Origin: an uncultured Nesterenkonia sp.
Lineage (GTDB): Bacteria; Actinomycetota; Actinomycetes; Actinomycetales; Micrococcaceae
DNA length: 64,000 nucleotides
Direction: 5' to 3'
Assembly (NCBI GenBank): GCA_947494195.1
Contig: CANLUC010000007.1
Coordinates: 1 to 64,000 of the forward strand
The position numbers and the translations under genes were made by a program. Positions within the stretch are counted from its first letter, which is position 1. Each line of letters starts with the position of its first letter. The notes under the pieces are model-generated. The model searched no databases. It was not told where the DNA came from and worked only from the letters and a program-made list of their open reading frames with translations. Positions 8,643 to 16,831 of this stretch are shown one piece after another.

Positions 8643-8976
8643 GCGCAGGTGTCCTCTCTGCAGGTTCGGAACCTTGGGCTTCGAACTTCTGCAGGTCATA
8701 TGTGCGGGTGCGCTTCCGCGAGCGCCAGTCGATCAGCAGCCAGGTCACCGCGCCCAGGGCCAGCCCGGGCATCGCGAACGCGACTGTGAGATATCCCAGC
8801 GAGCCAGCTGTGGTGTAGTCCTCGGCAGGTCCGGTCACCAGGATCACGACGACGGCGGCCACCACGGCCACCAGCACCCCTGCGATCAGGAAGGGGCTCA
8901 GCCGGGGGGTGGGGCGAACTGTCACCTGCCGACGCGTGGACGCGTCGGGCTGCTCGCGTGAAGACATATCGACCAT
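8629..8976 (-). CDS. small two-helix membrane protein upstream of purF
   Basis: A protein of 115 residues (112 if the ATG at 8967 is used). It has a hydrophilic N-terminus, two membrane segments (about 29-47 and 60-83) separated by a short loop, and a basic stretch WRSRKRTRTYD after the second helix. The 3' end overlaps purF by 14 bases, so the two are probably co-transcribed. I cannot assign a family with confidence. No strong ribosome binding site separates the two possible starts. Confidence 0.65.
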   Translation of the reverse strand: MVDMSSREQPDASTRRQVTVRPTPRLSPFLIAGVLVAVVAAVVVILVTGPAEDYTTAGSLGYLTVAFAMPGLALGAVTWLLIDWRSRKRTRTYDLQKFEAQGSEPAERTPAHGSE

Positions 8977-9058
8977 GCTACCGGCCCTGCCTGGGTGTCC
9001 TGCACCCTGCGGGGCTCGTTGAATGGGGGTGTCTGTGACGGCTGGGCTCCGGCCCAGC

Positions 9059-9430
9059 TCAGCGGCTGGTCCGGCCCGCCGTCAACGGCAGCAGGGCGGA
9101 GAGATCGGCTCGGGTGCCGGAGGCGGAGACGCGTGCTTCGGCCACCGCGTCCGTCCATTCCGTGGCGCCGGTGGCCAGTTCCAGCCAGGTCTGCGGGGCG
9201 AGCTCCACCACATTGGGGGGAGTGCCGCGCGAGTGCGTCGGGCCCTCGACGCACTGGGTCACCCCGAAGGGCGGGACGCGCACCTCCACGGAGTTCCCCG
9301 GCGCCACCTCGGCGAGCTCCTCCAGAAGGTAGCGCACGGCCGTGGCGAGGGAGGAGCGGTCGGAGCCGCCGCCCTGCCAATGCAGGACGGCGGCTCTTCC
9401 CTTCTCCGTGGAGATGCGACGTCGGGCCAT
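9059..9430 (-). CDS. SCP-like (bacterial sterol-carrier-domain ortholog) protein
   Basis: A 123-residue protein beginning MARRRISTEKGRAAVLHW. The rest reads like the small actinobacterial SCP2-like family: an acidic-basic amphipathic start, VEVRVPPFG in the middle, and a late 'ELATGATEWTDAVAEARVSASGTRADLS'. Members are thought to bind lipids or related ligands; the true role is not known. The ATG at 9430 is chosen because it fits the family start and lies 13 bases past the aldehyde dehydrogenase stop, implying co-transcription. The ORF track's start at 9463 would overlap that gene. Confidence 0.7.
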   Translation of the reverse strand: MARRRISTEKGRAAVLHWQGGGSDRSSLATAVRYLLEELAEVAPGNSVEVRVPPFGVTQCVEGPTHSRGTPPNVVELAPQTWLELATGATEWTDAVAEARVSASGTRADLSALLPLTAGRTSR

Positions 9431-9443
9431 ATCTATCGCCTGA

Positions 9444-10820
9444 TCAGCCGGCGATCTTGACAAGCCGCTTGTTGACGAACTCGGCCATCCCGTAGGGGCC
9501 CAGCTCGCGGCCCACGCCGGAGCGTTTCACGCCGCCGAAGGGCAGCTCGGCGGAGGTGCCTGGGGGCTGGTTCACGAAGACCATGCCGGTCTGGATCTGC
9601 TCGCCCACGCGCTGGGCGCGGTCCTCATCCGAGGAGTAGACCGAGGCGGAGAGACCGTACTGGGTGTCATTCGCCAGCCGGACTGCTTCCTCTTCGTTCG
9701 CGACCTTGTAGACCATGGCCACGGGTCCGAAGAGCTCCTCGCCGTAGGCGCGCATGTCCGGGGTGATGTCGGTGAGCAGCGTGGGCTGGTACCAGGCGCC
9801 GCCGCGCTCATCGAAGTCGCCGCCCATGTGCAGGGTAGCGCCCTGCTTCACGGTGTCCTGGACCTGCTCGTGCAGATCCTCAGCCGCCGAGACCGAGGAC
9901 ATCGGGCCGACGAAGGAGTCCTCCGACATCGGATCGCGCAGCTCGATCTTGCCGAGCGACTCGCGGAACTGTTCCATGAACTCGTCGTAGAACTCCTCGA
10001 GCACGATCACGCGCTTGGCTGCGTTGCAGGCCTGGCCCGCGTTGGCCATCCGGCCGGAGACTGCGCCCTTGACCGCCTGGGGAAGGATCTCACGATCCAG
10101 CACCAGCAGCGGATCATTGCCGCCGAGCTCGAGAACGACCTTCTTCAGGTTCTCGCCCGCCGTGGCGGCGACCTTGGTGCCGGCCCGCTCGGAGCCGGTC
10201 AGCGAGACGCCCTGGACCCGCGGGTCCGGGATGACGATCTCCGCGATCTGCTGGCTGGAGACGTACACGTTGGTGTAGGCGTGCTCCGGGAAGCCGGCGT
10301 CGTGGAAGATCTGCTCGATGGCCGCCGCAGACTCGGGGCACTGGGAGGCGTGCTTGAGCAGGATCGTGTTGCCGATCATCAGGTTCGGCGCGGCGAACCG
10401 TGCGACCTGGTAGTACGGGAAGTTCCAGGGCATGATGCCCAGGAGAACGCCGTAGGGCTCGCTCTGCATGAAGGCGCGTCCGTCGGGAGCATCGGTGATC
10501 TCGTCGTCCTTCAGGAACTCTGCGCCGTGGTCGGCGTAGTAGTTGAAGATCGAGATGACGATGTCCAGCTCGGAGCGGGCCTGCTTGATCGGCTTGCCCA
10601 TCTCGCGGGTGATGATCTCCGCGAGCTTGTCCTTGCGCTCCTCGTAGAGGTCTGCGGCGCGGCGCAGCAGGTTCGCACGCTCGGAGAGCTCGGACTGCGA
10701 CCAGGTCGTGAAGGTCTCGGCGCTGCGGTCCAGGGACTCGCGCAGCTGGTCGTCGGTGAGGGTGGCGAACTCCGCCTCGACCTCACCGGTGGCTGGGTTG
10801 GTGACTTTGTAGTCGGCCAT
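9444..10820 (-). CDS. NAD(P)-dependent aldehyde dehydrogenase, succinate-semialdehyde dehydrogenase-like
   Basis: A 458-residue soluble enzyme of the ALDH superfamily, which oxidises aldehydes to acids. The catalytic Glu is in VLELGGNDP and the nucleophilic Cys in NAGQACNAAKR. The MPWNFPYYQVARFAAPNL block places it near the short GabD/succinate-semialdehyde branch (about 455-460 residues). The start MADYKVTNPATGE at 10820 is preferred over the ORF's 28-residue extension, as family members begin this way. It is followed closely by the SCP-like gene. The physiological aldehyde is not determined. Confidence 0.9.
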   Translation of the reverse strand: MADYKVTNPATGEVEAEFATLTDDQLRESLDRSAETFTTWSQSELSERANLLRRAADLYEERKDKLAEIITREMGKPIKQARSELDIVISIFNYYADHGAEFLKDDEITDAPDGRAFMQSEPYGVLLGIMPWNFPYYQVARFAAPNLMIGNTILLKHASQCPESAAAIEQIFHDAGFPEHAYTNVYVSSQQIAEIVIPDPRVQGVSLTGSERAGTKVAATAGENLKKVVLELGGNDPLLVLDREILPQAVKGAVSGRMANAGQACNAAKRVIVLEEFYDEFMEQFRESLGKIELRDPMSEDSFVGPMSSVSAAEDLHEQVQDTVKQGATLHMGGDFDERGGAWYQPTLLTDITPDMRAYGEELFGPVAMVYKVANEEEAVRLANDTQYGLSASVYSSDEDRAQRVGEQIQTGMVFVNQPPGTSAELPFGGVKRSGVGRELGPYGMAEFVNKRLVKIAG

Positions 10821-11051
10821 AGAAATCAATGCCTCGCTTCTCAGTGGTCGTATCCTGACCTGCCCGCCGAAGGGGCGGACGCTGTTGACGCTATGACGCG
10901 GCACGGGTCATCACAAGCTCAGCGGGCACAATTCAGGGGTTGTTCACCAGCTGGCGAAATCGAGCGTGGGTGTGGAATAAAACCGGGGGTAGGTGCTGAC
11001 GGGCCACCGGTGCCGCGCTGGCAGGTCAGCGGCGGTCTAAGCCAGGGTCGA
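10821..11051. other. intergenic region upstream of the aldehyde dehydrogenase
   Basis: A stretch of 231 bases between two minus-strand genes. It should carry the promoter of the aldehyde dehydrogenase-SCP unit and the end of the asparaginase transcript. I see no strong hairpin or conserved motif. Confidence 0.4.
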
Positions 11052-12134
11052 TCAGAGTCGGTCGAGCAGGGCGGGGGCGAGGCGGATGCTGCCCACCTGC
11101 TCCCCGGAGGCTCCGCCGGTGATCGGCTTGACGATCTTGCGCAGCACCGGCCCGAGGGCATCCAGCTCGATGACGCCGCGAGCGGCCAGCAGGCTCAGCG
11201 CGACCAGATTCGTTGCCCGGGAGGAGCCGTCGAGCACCTTCACCGCCACTGCCGTGCCGTCCGGGGCACCGACCACGAGCACACCCTCGGCGCCGAGCTT
11301 CGCCGTCAGGCCCAGCTCCTCGAGCACCAGGGTGTTGGCCTCTCCCTGTCCGTGGACGGCCCAGGGGTAGTCCAGCATCGCCTGATTCACGGTGAAGGCA
11401 TGCACCTCGGCGTCGCGCCGCGAGGTGGAGGCCGCCAGCGCGGAGAAGCCGCGTGCCAACCCGGTCAGCGAGAGCGCGGGTGCTGGTGCGCCGCAGCCGT
11501 CCACTCCGACCACGGCGGGCTCCTCACCGCAGTATTCGGTGATCACATCCATGATCACCTGCTGCAGCGGGTGAGAGCGTTCCAGGTAGGTGGCCAGCCG
11601 CCACCCGTTGGTGCGGGAGGCCGCGAGGAAGGCGGCGTGCTTGCCGGAGCAGTTGAACGCCAGCCGGGTCTCGGCCTTGCCCGCCTCCAGGTGGATCCGC
11701 AGATCCTGCGTGCGGGCGGGCCAGGCGGTGGGGCATTTCATGGCGGATTCATCGAGGCCCTCCGCCTCCAGGACGCTCGCGGCCAGCTCCTGGTGCTTGC
11801 GGGAGCCCACGTGGGAGCCGCAGGCCAGCGCCACCGCCTCGGGAGAGATCAGCGCGCCGGAGCGCAGCGAGGCGATGGCTTGGAACGGCTTGAGCGTGGA
11901 GCGTGGGAACATCAGCCGCTGCGGAGCGCCGATGGACTCCAGCACCTGCCCGTCGGGGCCCACCACCACGGCGGAGCCGATATGGCGGGATTCCACGACG
12001 CCGGCGCGGGTCACCACGGCGAGCTCCACCAACTCTTCAACGGAGGCGGTGGTCAGCTCCGGGGAGTCCCCCGAGCCGAATTCCGAGGGGTGCAGAGCGG
12101 AGGGGGCTTCGGCCGAACGGCGCACGTGATCCAT
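11052..12134 (-). CDS. asparaginase II family protein (thermolabile L-asparaginase type)
   Basis: A 360-residue protein of the family typified by the Rhizobium thermolabile L-asparaginase, which is unrelated to the classical enzymes. Signatures are VTRAGVVESRHIGSAVV near residue 41, FPRSTLKPFQA near 76 (the Ser-x-x-Lys region), ACGSHVG, FNCSGKHAAF and VDGCGAPAPALSL. It is predicted to release ammonia from asparagine. It is single-gene and divergent from purDC by 60 bases, so both promoters must fit in that gap. Confidence 0.88.
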   Translation of the reverse strand: MDHVRRSAEAPSALHPSEFGSGDSPELTTASVEELVELAVVTRAGVVESRHIGSAVVVGPDGQVLESIGAPQRLMFPRSTLKPFQAIASLRSGALISPEAVALACGSHVGSRKHQELAASVLEAEGLDESAMKCPTAWPARTQDLRIHLEAGKAETRLAFNCSGKHAAFLAASRTNGWRLATYLERSHPLQQVIMDVITEYCGEEPAVVGVDGCGAPAPALSLTGLARGFSALAASTSRRDAEVHAFTVNQAMLDYPWAVHGQGEANTLVLEELGLTAKLGAEGVLVVGAPDGTAVAVKVLDGSSRATNLVALSLLAARGVIELDALGPVLRKIVKPITGGASGEQVGSIRLAPALLDRL

Positions 12135-12194
12135 GCGCCCAGTCTACGGAGCAGGGGCCTGTCTTCTGGGGACCCGTTCGATAGGCTGAGCCGC

Positions 12195-14510
12195 GTGAAG
12201 GTACTTGTAGTCGGCCCCGGAGGCCGCGAGCACGCCATTGTCCGAGCACTGCTGCGCGATGAGGCAGTCACCACCGTGGAGGCGGCCCCGGGGAACGCCG
12301 GGATCGCGCAGGACGTGACCTGCCACAACCTCCACGCCCAGGACGGAGCCGCCGTGGCGTCGCTCGCCGTCGTCGGCGGCTTTGATCTGGTCATCATCGG
12401 ACCCGAGGCGCCGCTGGCGGCTGGTGTGGCCGATGCCGTGCGAGGCATGGGGATCCCGGTCTTCGGTCCCTCGGCGGAGGCGGCCCGGCTGGAGGCTTCC
12501 AAGTCCTTTGCCAAGGAGGTCATGGAGGCTGCGGGCGTGCCCACCGCGCAGGCGGTGCATGCCAGCGAGCTCTCCGCGGCGGAAGAGGCGATGGACCGCT
12601 TCGGTCCCCCCTTTGTGATCAAGGATGACGGCCTGGCCGCCGGCAAGGGGGTCGTGGTCACCGAGGACAGCGCCGCCGCGCTCGCCCACGCCGAGGCCTG
12701 CTTCGATGCCGGCGGTTCCGTGGTCATCGAGGAGTTCCTCGACGGCCCGGAGGTCTCCCTGTTCGTGCTCTCCGACGGCGAGAACATGGTCCCGCTCTCC
12801 CCGGCCCAGGACTTCAAGCGCATCGCCGACGACGACGCCGGGCCCAACACCGGCGGGATGGGCGCCTACACCCCGCTGGACTGGCTCGAGGGCTACACCG
12901 AGACCGATGCGGCCGGCGTGGAGCGTGACTTCGTGCAGATCGTGCTGGACACGGTGGCCGCCCCCACGCTGGCGGAGATGTCCCGCCGCGGGACCCCGTT
13001 CGTGGGAGTGCTCTACTGCGGACTCGCCGTGACCTCGCGCGGGGTGCGCGTGATCGAGTTCAACGCCCGCTTCGGTGATCCGGAGACCCAGGCGGTGCTG
13101 CAGCGGCTCGCGACCCCGCTGGGTCAGCTGCTGCTGGACTGCGCCACCGGCTCTCTGGGCCCGGATCGCAGGCTCGAATGGGCGCAGGGCAGCGCGGCCG
13201 GCGTCGTGCTGGCCGCCGCGAACTACCCTGAGGACCCGCGACGCGGGGACGTGATCAGCGGAGTCGAGCAGGCCGAGGCACTCGAAGGAGTCGCCGTGCT
13301 GCATGCCGGCACCGCCCGAGACGACCAGGACCAGCTGATCACCGCCGGGGGACGCGTGCTCGCCGTCGTCGGCGCCGGAGATTCGCTGCGGGAGGCCGTG
13401 GACCGCGCCTACGCGGGCGCCGCGGAGATCTCCTGGGAGGGTGAGCAGCACCGCAGTGACATCGCCGCGAAGGCGCTCGCCGGAGAGATCAGGCTGGATG
13501 ATCGCATTGTGCTGGACGACCGAAGCGGGCCGGGCACCCCGCGGCAGACCGAGGACATCTCGCTGAGCGAGGAGGGCGTGCGCAGCACCGAGCTGCCGCC
13601 CAGCAGCGAGGACCCGCCCCAGGAGTATCCCGCCGGATGGGTGCACCTGTCCTCGGGCAAGGTGCGCGATCTCTACGCGCCCGCGCCGGGATCGAGCTGG
13701 GAGGGCCAGGACGTGGTCCTGATGGTCGCCAGCGACCGGATCAGCGCCTATGACCATGTGCTCTCCACGCCTATCCCGGACAAGGGCATCATCCTGACCC
13801 AGCTGAGCCTCTGGTGGTTCGACCAGCTCGAGGCGGCCGGGATCTCGCATCACGTGGTCTCCGTGGACGTGCCGGAGGAGGTGGCCGGCCGCGCGATGAT
13901 CTGCCGCCGGATGGAGATGGTCGAGGCCGAGTGCATCGCGCGCGGCTACCTGACCGGTTCCGGGCTCGCCGAGTACCGCGAATCCGGCACGGTCACCGGG
14001 CTGCGGCTGCCGGAGGGGCTCCAGGACGGTTCAGCGCTGGAGGAACCGATCTTCACGCCCTCGTCCAAGGCCGAGCAGGGCGATCACGACGAGAACATCA
14101 GCTTCGAGACGCTCACCGAGACGGTGGGGGTCGATCTGGCGATGCGGCTGCGTGAGGCCACGCTGCGCATCTACACCCTGGCGGAGTCGACCTGCCGCGA
14201 GGCGGGGGTGATCTTGGCGGACACGAAGCTGGAGTTCGGCTTCGACCCCAACGGCACGCTGACCGTGGCCGATGAGGTGCTGACCCCGGACTCCTCACGG
14301 TTCTGGCCCGCCGAGACCTGGGAGCCCGGTACGTCCCAGTCCTCCTTCGACAAGCAGTTCGTCCGGGACTGGCTGACCTCGGCGGAATCCGGCTGGGACC
14401 GCGGCTCCGCACAGGCGCCCCCGGAGCTGCCCGAAGAGGTCGTCTCGGCCACCCGCGCGCGCTACCTGGAGGCCTACGAACGACTCACCGGCACCGAACT
14501 GCTCCTCTGA
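12195..14510 (+). CDS. purDC: fused PurD-PurC: GAR synthetase and SAICAR synthetase in one chain
   Basis: A 771-residue open frame joins two normally separate purine enzymes. Residues 1 to about 426 are phosphoribosylamine-glycine ligase: the N-terminal VLVVGPGGREHAI, GPEAPLAAGVADAV, ATP-grasp features, NTGGMGAYTP, and the end DIAAKALAGE. A Pro/Glu/Ser-rich linker of about 50 residues follows. From about 476 to the end is SAICAR synthetase: SSGKVRDLY, SDRISAYDH, ECIARGYLTGSG, FTPSSKAEQGDHD and DEVLTPDSSRFWP. The start is GTG at 12195; the giant ORF farther upstream is antisense to other genes. There is no stop between the domains. A GTG in the linker (13578) preceded by GAGGAGG might allow separate PurC translation, but its spacing is only 2-3 bases. 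Confidence 0.93.
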   Translation: MKVLVVGPGGREHAIVRALLRDEAVTTVEAAPGNAGIAQDVTCHNLHAQDGAAVASLAVVGGFDLVIIGPEAPLAAGVADAVRGMGIPVFGPSAEAARLEASKSFAKEVMEAAGVPTAQAVHASELSAAEEAMDRFGPPFVIKDDGLAAGKGVVVTEDSAAALAHAEACFDAGGSVVIEEFLDGPEVSLFVLSDGENMVPLSPAQDFKRIADDDAGPNTGGMGAYTPLDWLEGYTETDAAGVERDFVQIVLDTVAAPTLAEMSRRGTPFVGVLYCGLAVTSRGVRVIEFNARFGDPETQAVLQRLATPLGQLLLDCATGSLGPDRRLEWAQGSAAGVVLAAANYPEDPRRGDVISGVEQAEALEGVAVLHAGTARDDQDQLITAGGRVLAVVGAGDSLREAVDRAYAGAAEISWEGEQHRSDIAAKALAGEIRLDDRIVLDDRSGPGTPRQTEDISLSEEGVRSTELPPSSEDPPQEYPAGWVHLSSGKVRDLYAPAPGSSWEGQDVVLMVASDRISAYDHVLSTPIPDKGIILTQLSLWWFDQLEAAGISHHVVSVDVPEEVAGRAMICRRMEMVEAECIARGYLTGSGLAEYRESGTVTGLRLPEGLQDGSALEEPIFTPSSKAEQGDHDENISFETLTETVGVDLAMRLREATLRIYTLAESTCREAGVILADTKLEFGFDPNGTLTVADEVLTPDSSRFWPAETWEPGTSQSSFDKQFVRDWLTSAESGWDRGSAQAPPELPEEVVSATRARYLEAYERLTGTELLL

Positions 14511-14536
14511 GAGCACTCTGCGCGGAAAGCCCCCAC

Positions 14537-14622
14537 CCCCGGAAATTATCGTAGGGCTGTAGCGAATCGTAGAGCTATAGCCCTACGATTCCGCAGAAGC
14601 TCTACGATAATCGCGTCCGGGG
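14537..14622. repeat. nested palindromic intergenic element, copy 1
   Basis: An ~86-bp element bounded by CCCCGG and CCGGGG. Inside are two forward TCGTAG-type boxes and two reverse CTACGA-type boxes around a central CTATAG, giving several alternative hairpins. The outer arms are ATTATCGTAG and CTACGATAAT. It lies between the convergent purDC and marP genes. Its reverse complement aligns with copies 2 and 3, so it is in the opposite orientation. Confidence 0.85.
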
Positions 14623-14663
14623 CGGCGCTGCGGTTCGGACTCGGCGCTCGCGGGAAGTCCCGC

Positions 14664-15839
14664 TCAGCCGTCCACGCACTGGCCGGTGGAGACTGTCTCG
14701 GTGTAGCGCTCCGGGTCGGTCAGCACGTCCCCGGCCTGGGCGGCGGTGATGGCGAAGCCCACGTTGCTTCCCTCCACGGCGCGGGCGAACACCACGCCGG
14801 CCACCTCGCCGGACTGATCGATCAGCGGGCCGCCGGAGTTGCCCTGCCGGACATCGGCGTTGAGCTGGAAGATCTCCATCTCCGAGGGGGAGCTGCCGTA
14901 GATGTTGTTGACCTGGGAGACGTCGCGCGCCTGGACGACGGCAGGTCCCGCGGAGAACGGGCCGCCGGCCGGGTAGCCCATCACATAGGCGGAGTCCCCG
15001 ATCCCGAGGCCGTCACCCACGCTCAGCGGCGCAGCCTGCAACGGATCGACGGCGAGCAGCGCCAGGTCATTGGAGGGATCGAAGTAGACGGTGCGCCCGG
15101 CGGCGACCGCGCCGTCGGGCATCTCCACCGAGGGCTCCGCGACGCCAGCGACCACGTGCGCGTTGGTCACCACTCGGGTGGGGGAGACGGCGAAGCCGGA
15201 GCCGGACTGGGACTGTCCGCACTGCTCGGCCACCCCGATGATGCGTCCCACCGACGCCGCCGAGGTCTGTGCGGCGTCGTTGAGATCCAGGTCCTCCGGC
15301 AGCTCTGCTGGCTGCGGCACCAGCTGGGCGATCTCGGGGATGTCGGACTCCAGCACGGCCGAGCGCACCTGGGCGAACCAGGACTCCGCGCGCTCGGGCA
15401 CCGACGAGTTGATGGTCTGCAGCACGGTGGACTGGTTCATCGCCTGGTTCACCGCGGGGAAGCCCATCGCGGAGACGGAGAAGGACAGCAGCGCGATCAC
15501 GAACACGGCGACGACGAGGTTCAGCACGCCGCCGACCAGAGAACTCAGCCCGCGCACTGCCCGCGAGTTGAACATCCGTTGAATCTCCGCACCGGCGGCG
15601 GAGCCCAGCCCATGCCCCGCTGCCACCAGGACCACGGCGGCCACGAGCACCGCGATCACCCGCCAGAGCGGATCGGCGACCCAGGAGGCCACCAGAGGGA
15701 TCGCGAAGAAAGCCGCAGTGGCTCCCACGAGGAAGCCGAAGACGCCGCCGAGGGTCGCCCAGACGCCCTTGCGCAGCCCGCCGATCAGGAATCCAAGGAG
15801 CACAAGCACCAAGATCACGTCGAGTACGGTGATTCCCAT
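14664..15839 (-). CDS. marP: MarP-like membrane serine protease
   Basis: A 391-residue protein. Residues 1-115 hold four membrane segments of the CvpA/colicin V type, and residues about 190-391 form an extracytoplasmic trypsin-like protease. The catalytic triad is visible: His in VVTNAHVV, Asp in SNDLALL, Ser in GNSGGP. Two cysteines, in EQCGQ and at the C-terminus (TGQCVDG), match the disulfide of the Mycobacterium tuberculosis enzyme, which is needed for acid resistance and cell-wall hydrolase activation. It is divergent from the crp gene, as in mycobacteria where both are in the same neighbourhood. Confidence 0.9.
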   Translation of the reverse strand: MGITVLDVILVLVLLGFLIGGLRKGVWATLGGVFGFLVGATAAFFAIPLVASWVADPLWRVIAVLVAAVVLVAAGHGLGSAAGAEIQRMFNSRAVRGLSSLVGGVLNLVVAVFVIALLSFSVSAMGFPAVNQAMNQSTVLQTINSSVPERAESWFAQVRSAVLESDIPEIAQLVPQPAELPEDLDLNDAAQTSAASVGRIIGVAEQCGQSQSGSGFAVSPTRVVTNAHVVAGVAEPSVEMPDGAVAAGRTVYFDPSNDLALLAVDPLQAAPLSVGDGLGIGDSAYVMGYPAGGPFSAGPAVVQARDVSQVNNIYGSSPSEMEIFQLNADVRQGNSGGPLIDQSGEVAGVVFARAVEGSNVGFAITAAQAGDVLTDPERYTETVSTGQCVDG

Positions 15840-16051
15840 GGGCAGGGCGCTCCTTATGGCTCATGCTGGTGTGTGACGCCGCCACATGCGGGCGCGATCA
15901 CGCCGGTGCGCGGTCGCGAGAAACGGCTCCACAAGAATGACATAGAATCGTTCGCCGCCTGCTGAACGTTTCCGCAGGTCGGGGCGAACTGGTAACTTCT
16001 AATCAACGAGAATCTGTTGTCTCACACACATCCAGGAAGAACGGATCGCCC
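15840..16051. promoter_or_regulatory. divergent promoter region between marP and crp
   Basis: A 212-base gap with genes leading away on both sides, so it must hold both promoters. It contains AT-rich patches (AAGAATGACATAGAAT and GGTAACTTCTAATC), which are possible -10 regions. I could not find a convincing -35/-10 pair or a full Crp palindrome. Confidence 0.35.
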
Positions 16052-16729
16052 ATGGATCTTGAAGTACTGCGTCGCGCACCGCTGTTCGCCACGCTCGACG
16101 ACGACGTCTTCTCCGCTCTGATCAAAGAGCTCACCGAGGTGGACCTCTCCCGCGGATCCTCCGTCTTCCACGAAGGCGACCAGGGCGATCAGCTCTACTT
16201 CATCATCTCCGGGAAGATCAAGCTCGGACGCACGACGCCGGACGGTCGCGAGAACCTGCTGGCAGTGCTCGGCCCCGGCGAGATCTTCGGCGAGATGGCA
16301 CTGTTCAACCCGGCGCCGCGCACAGCGACCGGCACGGCGGTCTCCGAGACGCGCCTGGCGGGCTTGCGCCACGACAGCCTCCGCTCGGTCATCAACACGA
16401 ACCCCGAGGTCTCCGTCCAGCTGCTCCAGGCGCTGGCCAAGCGGCTGACCCGCACGAACGAGTCCCTGGCCGACCTGGTCTTCTCGGATGTCCCCGGTCG
16501 TGTGGCGAAGGCGCTGCTGGACCTCGCGGATCGCTTCGGGCGTCCAGCTCCGGACGGTGTGCTCGTGGCCCACGAGCTCACGCAGGAAGAGCTCGCCCAG
16601 CTGGTCGGCGCGTCCCGCGAGACCGTCAACAAGGCGCTGGCCGAGTTCGTCCAGCGCGGCTGGCTGCGCCTGGAGGCGCGCGCCGTCGTCATCCTGGACA
16701 TCCAGCGCATTCGCCAGCGCTCCCGCTGA
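16052..16729 (+). CDS. crp: Crp/Fnr-family cAMP-responsive regulator (GlxR-like)
   Basis: A 225-residue cytoplasmic transcription factor. The N-terminal cyclic-nucleotide domain (about 10-125) has the phosphate-binding cassette FGEMALFNPAPRTATGTA. The C-terminal winged helix-turn-helix (about 145-215) has the recognition region LTQEELAQLVGASRETVNKAL. Length and motifs fit Mycobacterium Crp (Rv3676) and Corynebacterium GlxR, global regulators of carbon metabolism. The location beside marP also matches. A near-perfect target sequence is present upstream of acs in this window. Confidence 0.93.
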   Translation: MDLEVLRRAPLFATLDDDVFSALIKELTEVDLSRGSSVFHEGDQGDQLYFIISGKIKLGRTTPDGRENLLAVLGPGEIFGEMALFNPAPRTATGTAVSETRLAGLRHDSLRSVINTNPEVSVQLLQALAKRLTRTNESLADLVFSDVPGRVAKALLDLADRFGRPAPDGVLVAHELTQEELAQLVGASRETVNKALAEFVQRGWLRLEARAVVILDIQRIRQRSR

Positions 16730-16742
16730 GCAGGGTCTGCCT

Positions 16743-16796
16743 GTCAGACAGAGGAAGAGCGCCCGACCTGAGTCGGGCGCTCTTCCTCTGTCTGAC
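16743..16796. terminator. strong bidirectional terminator hairpin
   Basis: A 25-bp perfect stem (GTCAGACAGAGGAAGAGCGC... with the complement at 16772-16796) closed by a CTGA tetraloop. It lies 14 bases past crp and ahead of the end of the convergent ATP-grasp gene, so it can stop both transcripts. Confidence 0.9.
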
Positions 16797-16831
16797 GGGG
16801 CTTTCGCTGATCTCGGCCCTGGTCGCCGGTG

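Noticed and set aside
9828-12194. The ORF track extends the purDC frame about 2.4 kb upstream.
   Set aside because: That part is antisense to the aldehyde dehydrogenase and asparaginase genes, and the PurD N-terminus is recognised at the GTG at 12195.
13570-13580. Internal GTG with GAGGAGG in the PurD-PurC linker as a separate purC start.
   Set aside because: The spacing of 2-3 bases is too short for efficient initiation. I mention it as a possibility, but do not call a second gene.
12144-13853. 569-aa ORF on the minus strand.
   Set aside because: It is antisense to purDC with no recognisable motif.
15872-15886. Crp-like TGTGACGCCGCCACA near marP-crp.
   Set aside because: The half-sites are separated by 5 bases rather than 6 and only the left half matches, so autoregulation is not supported.
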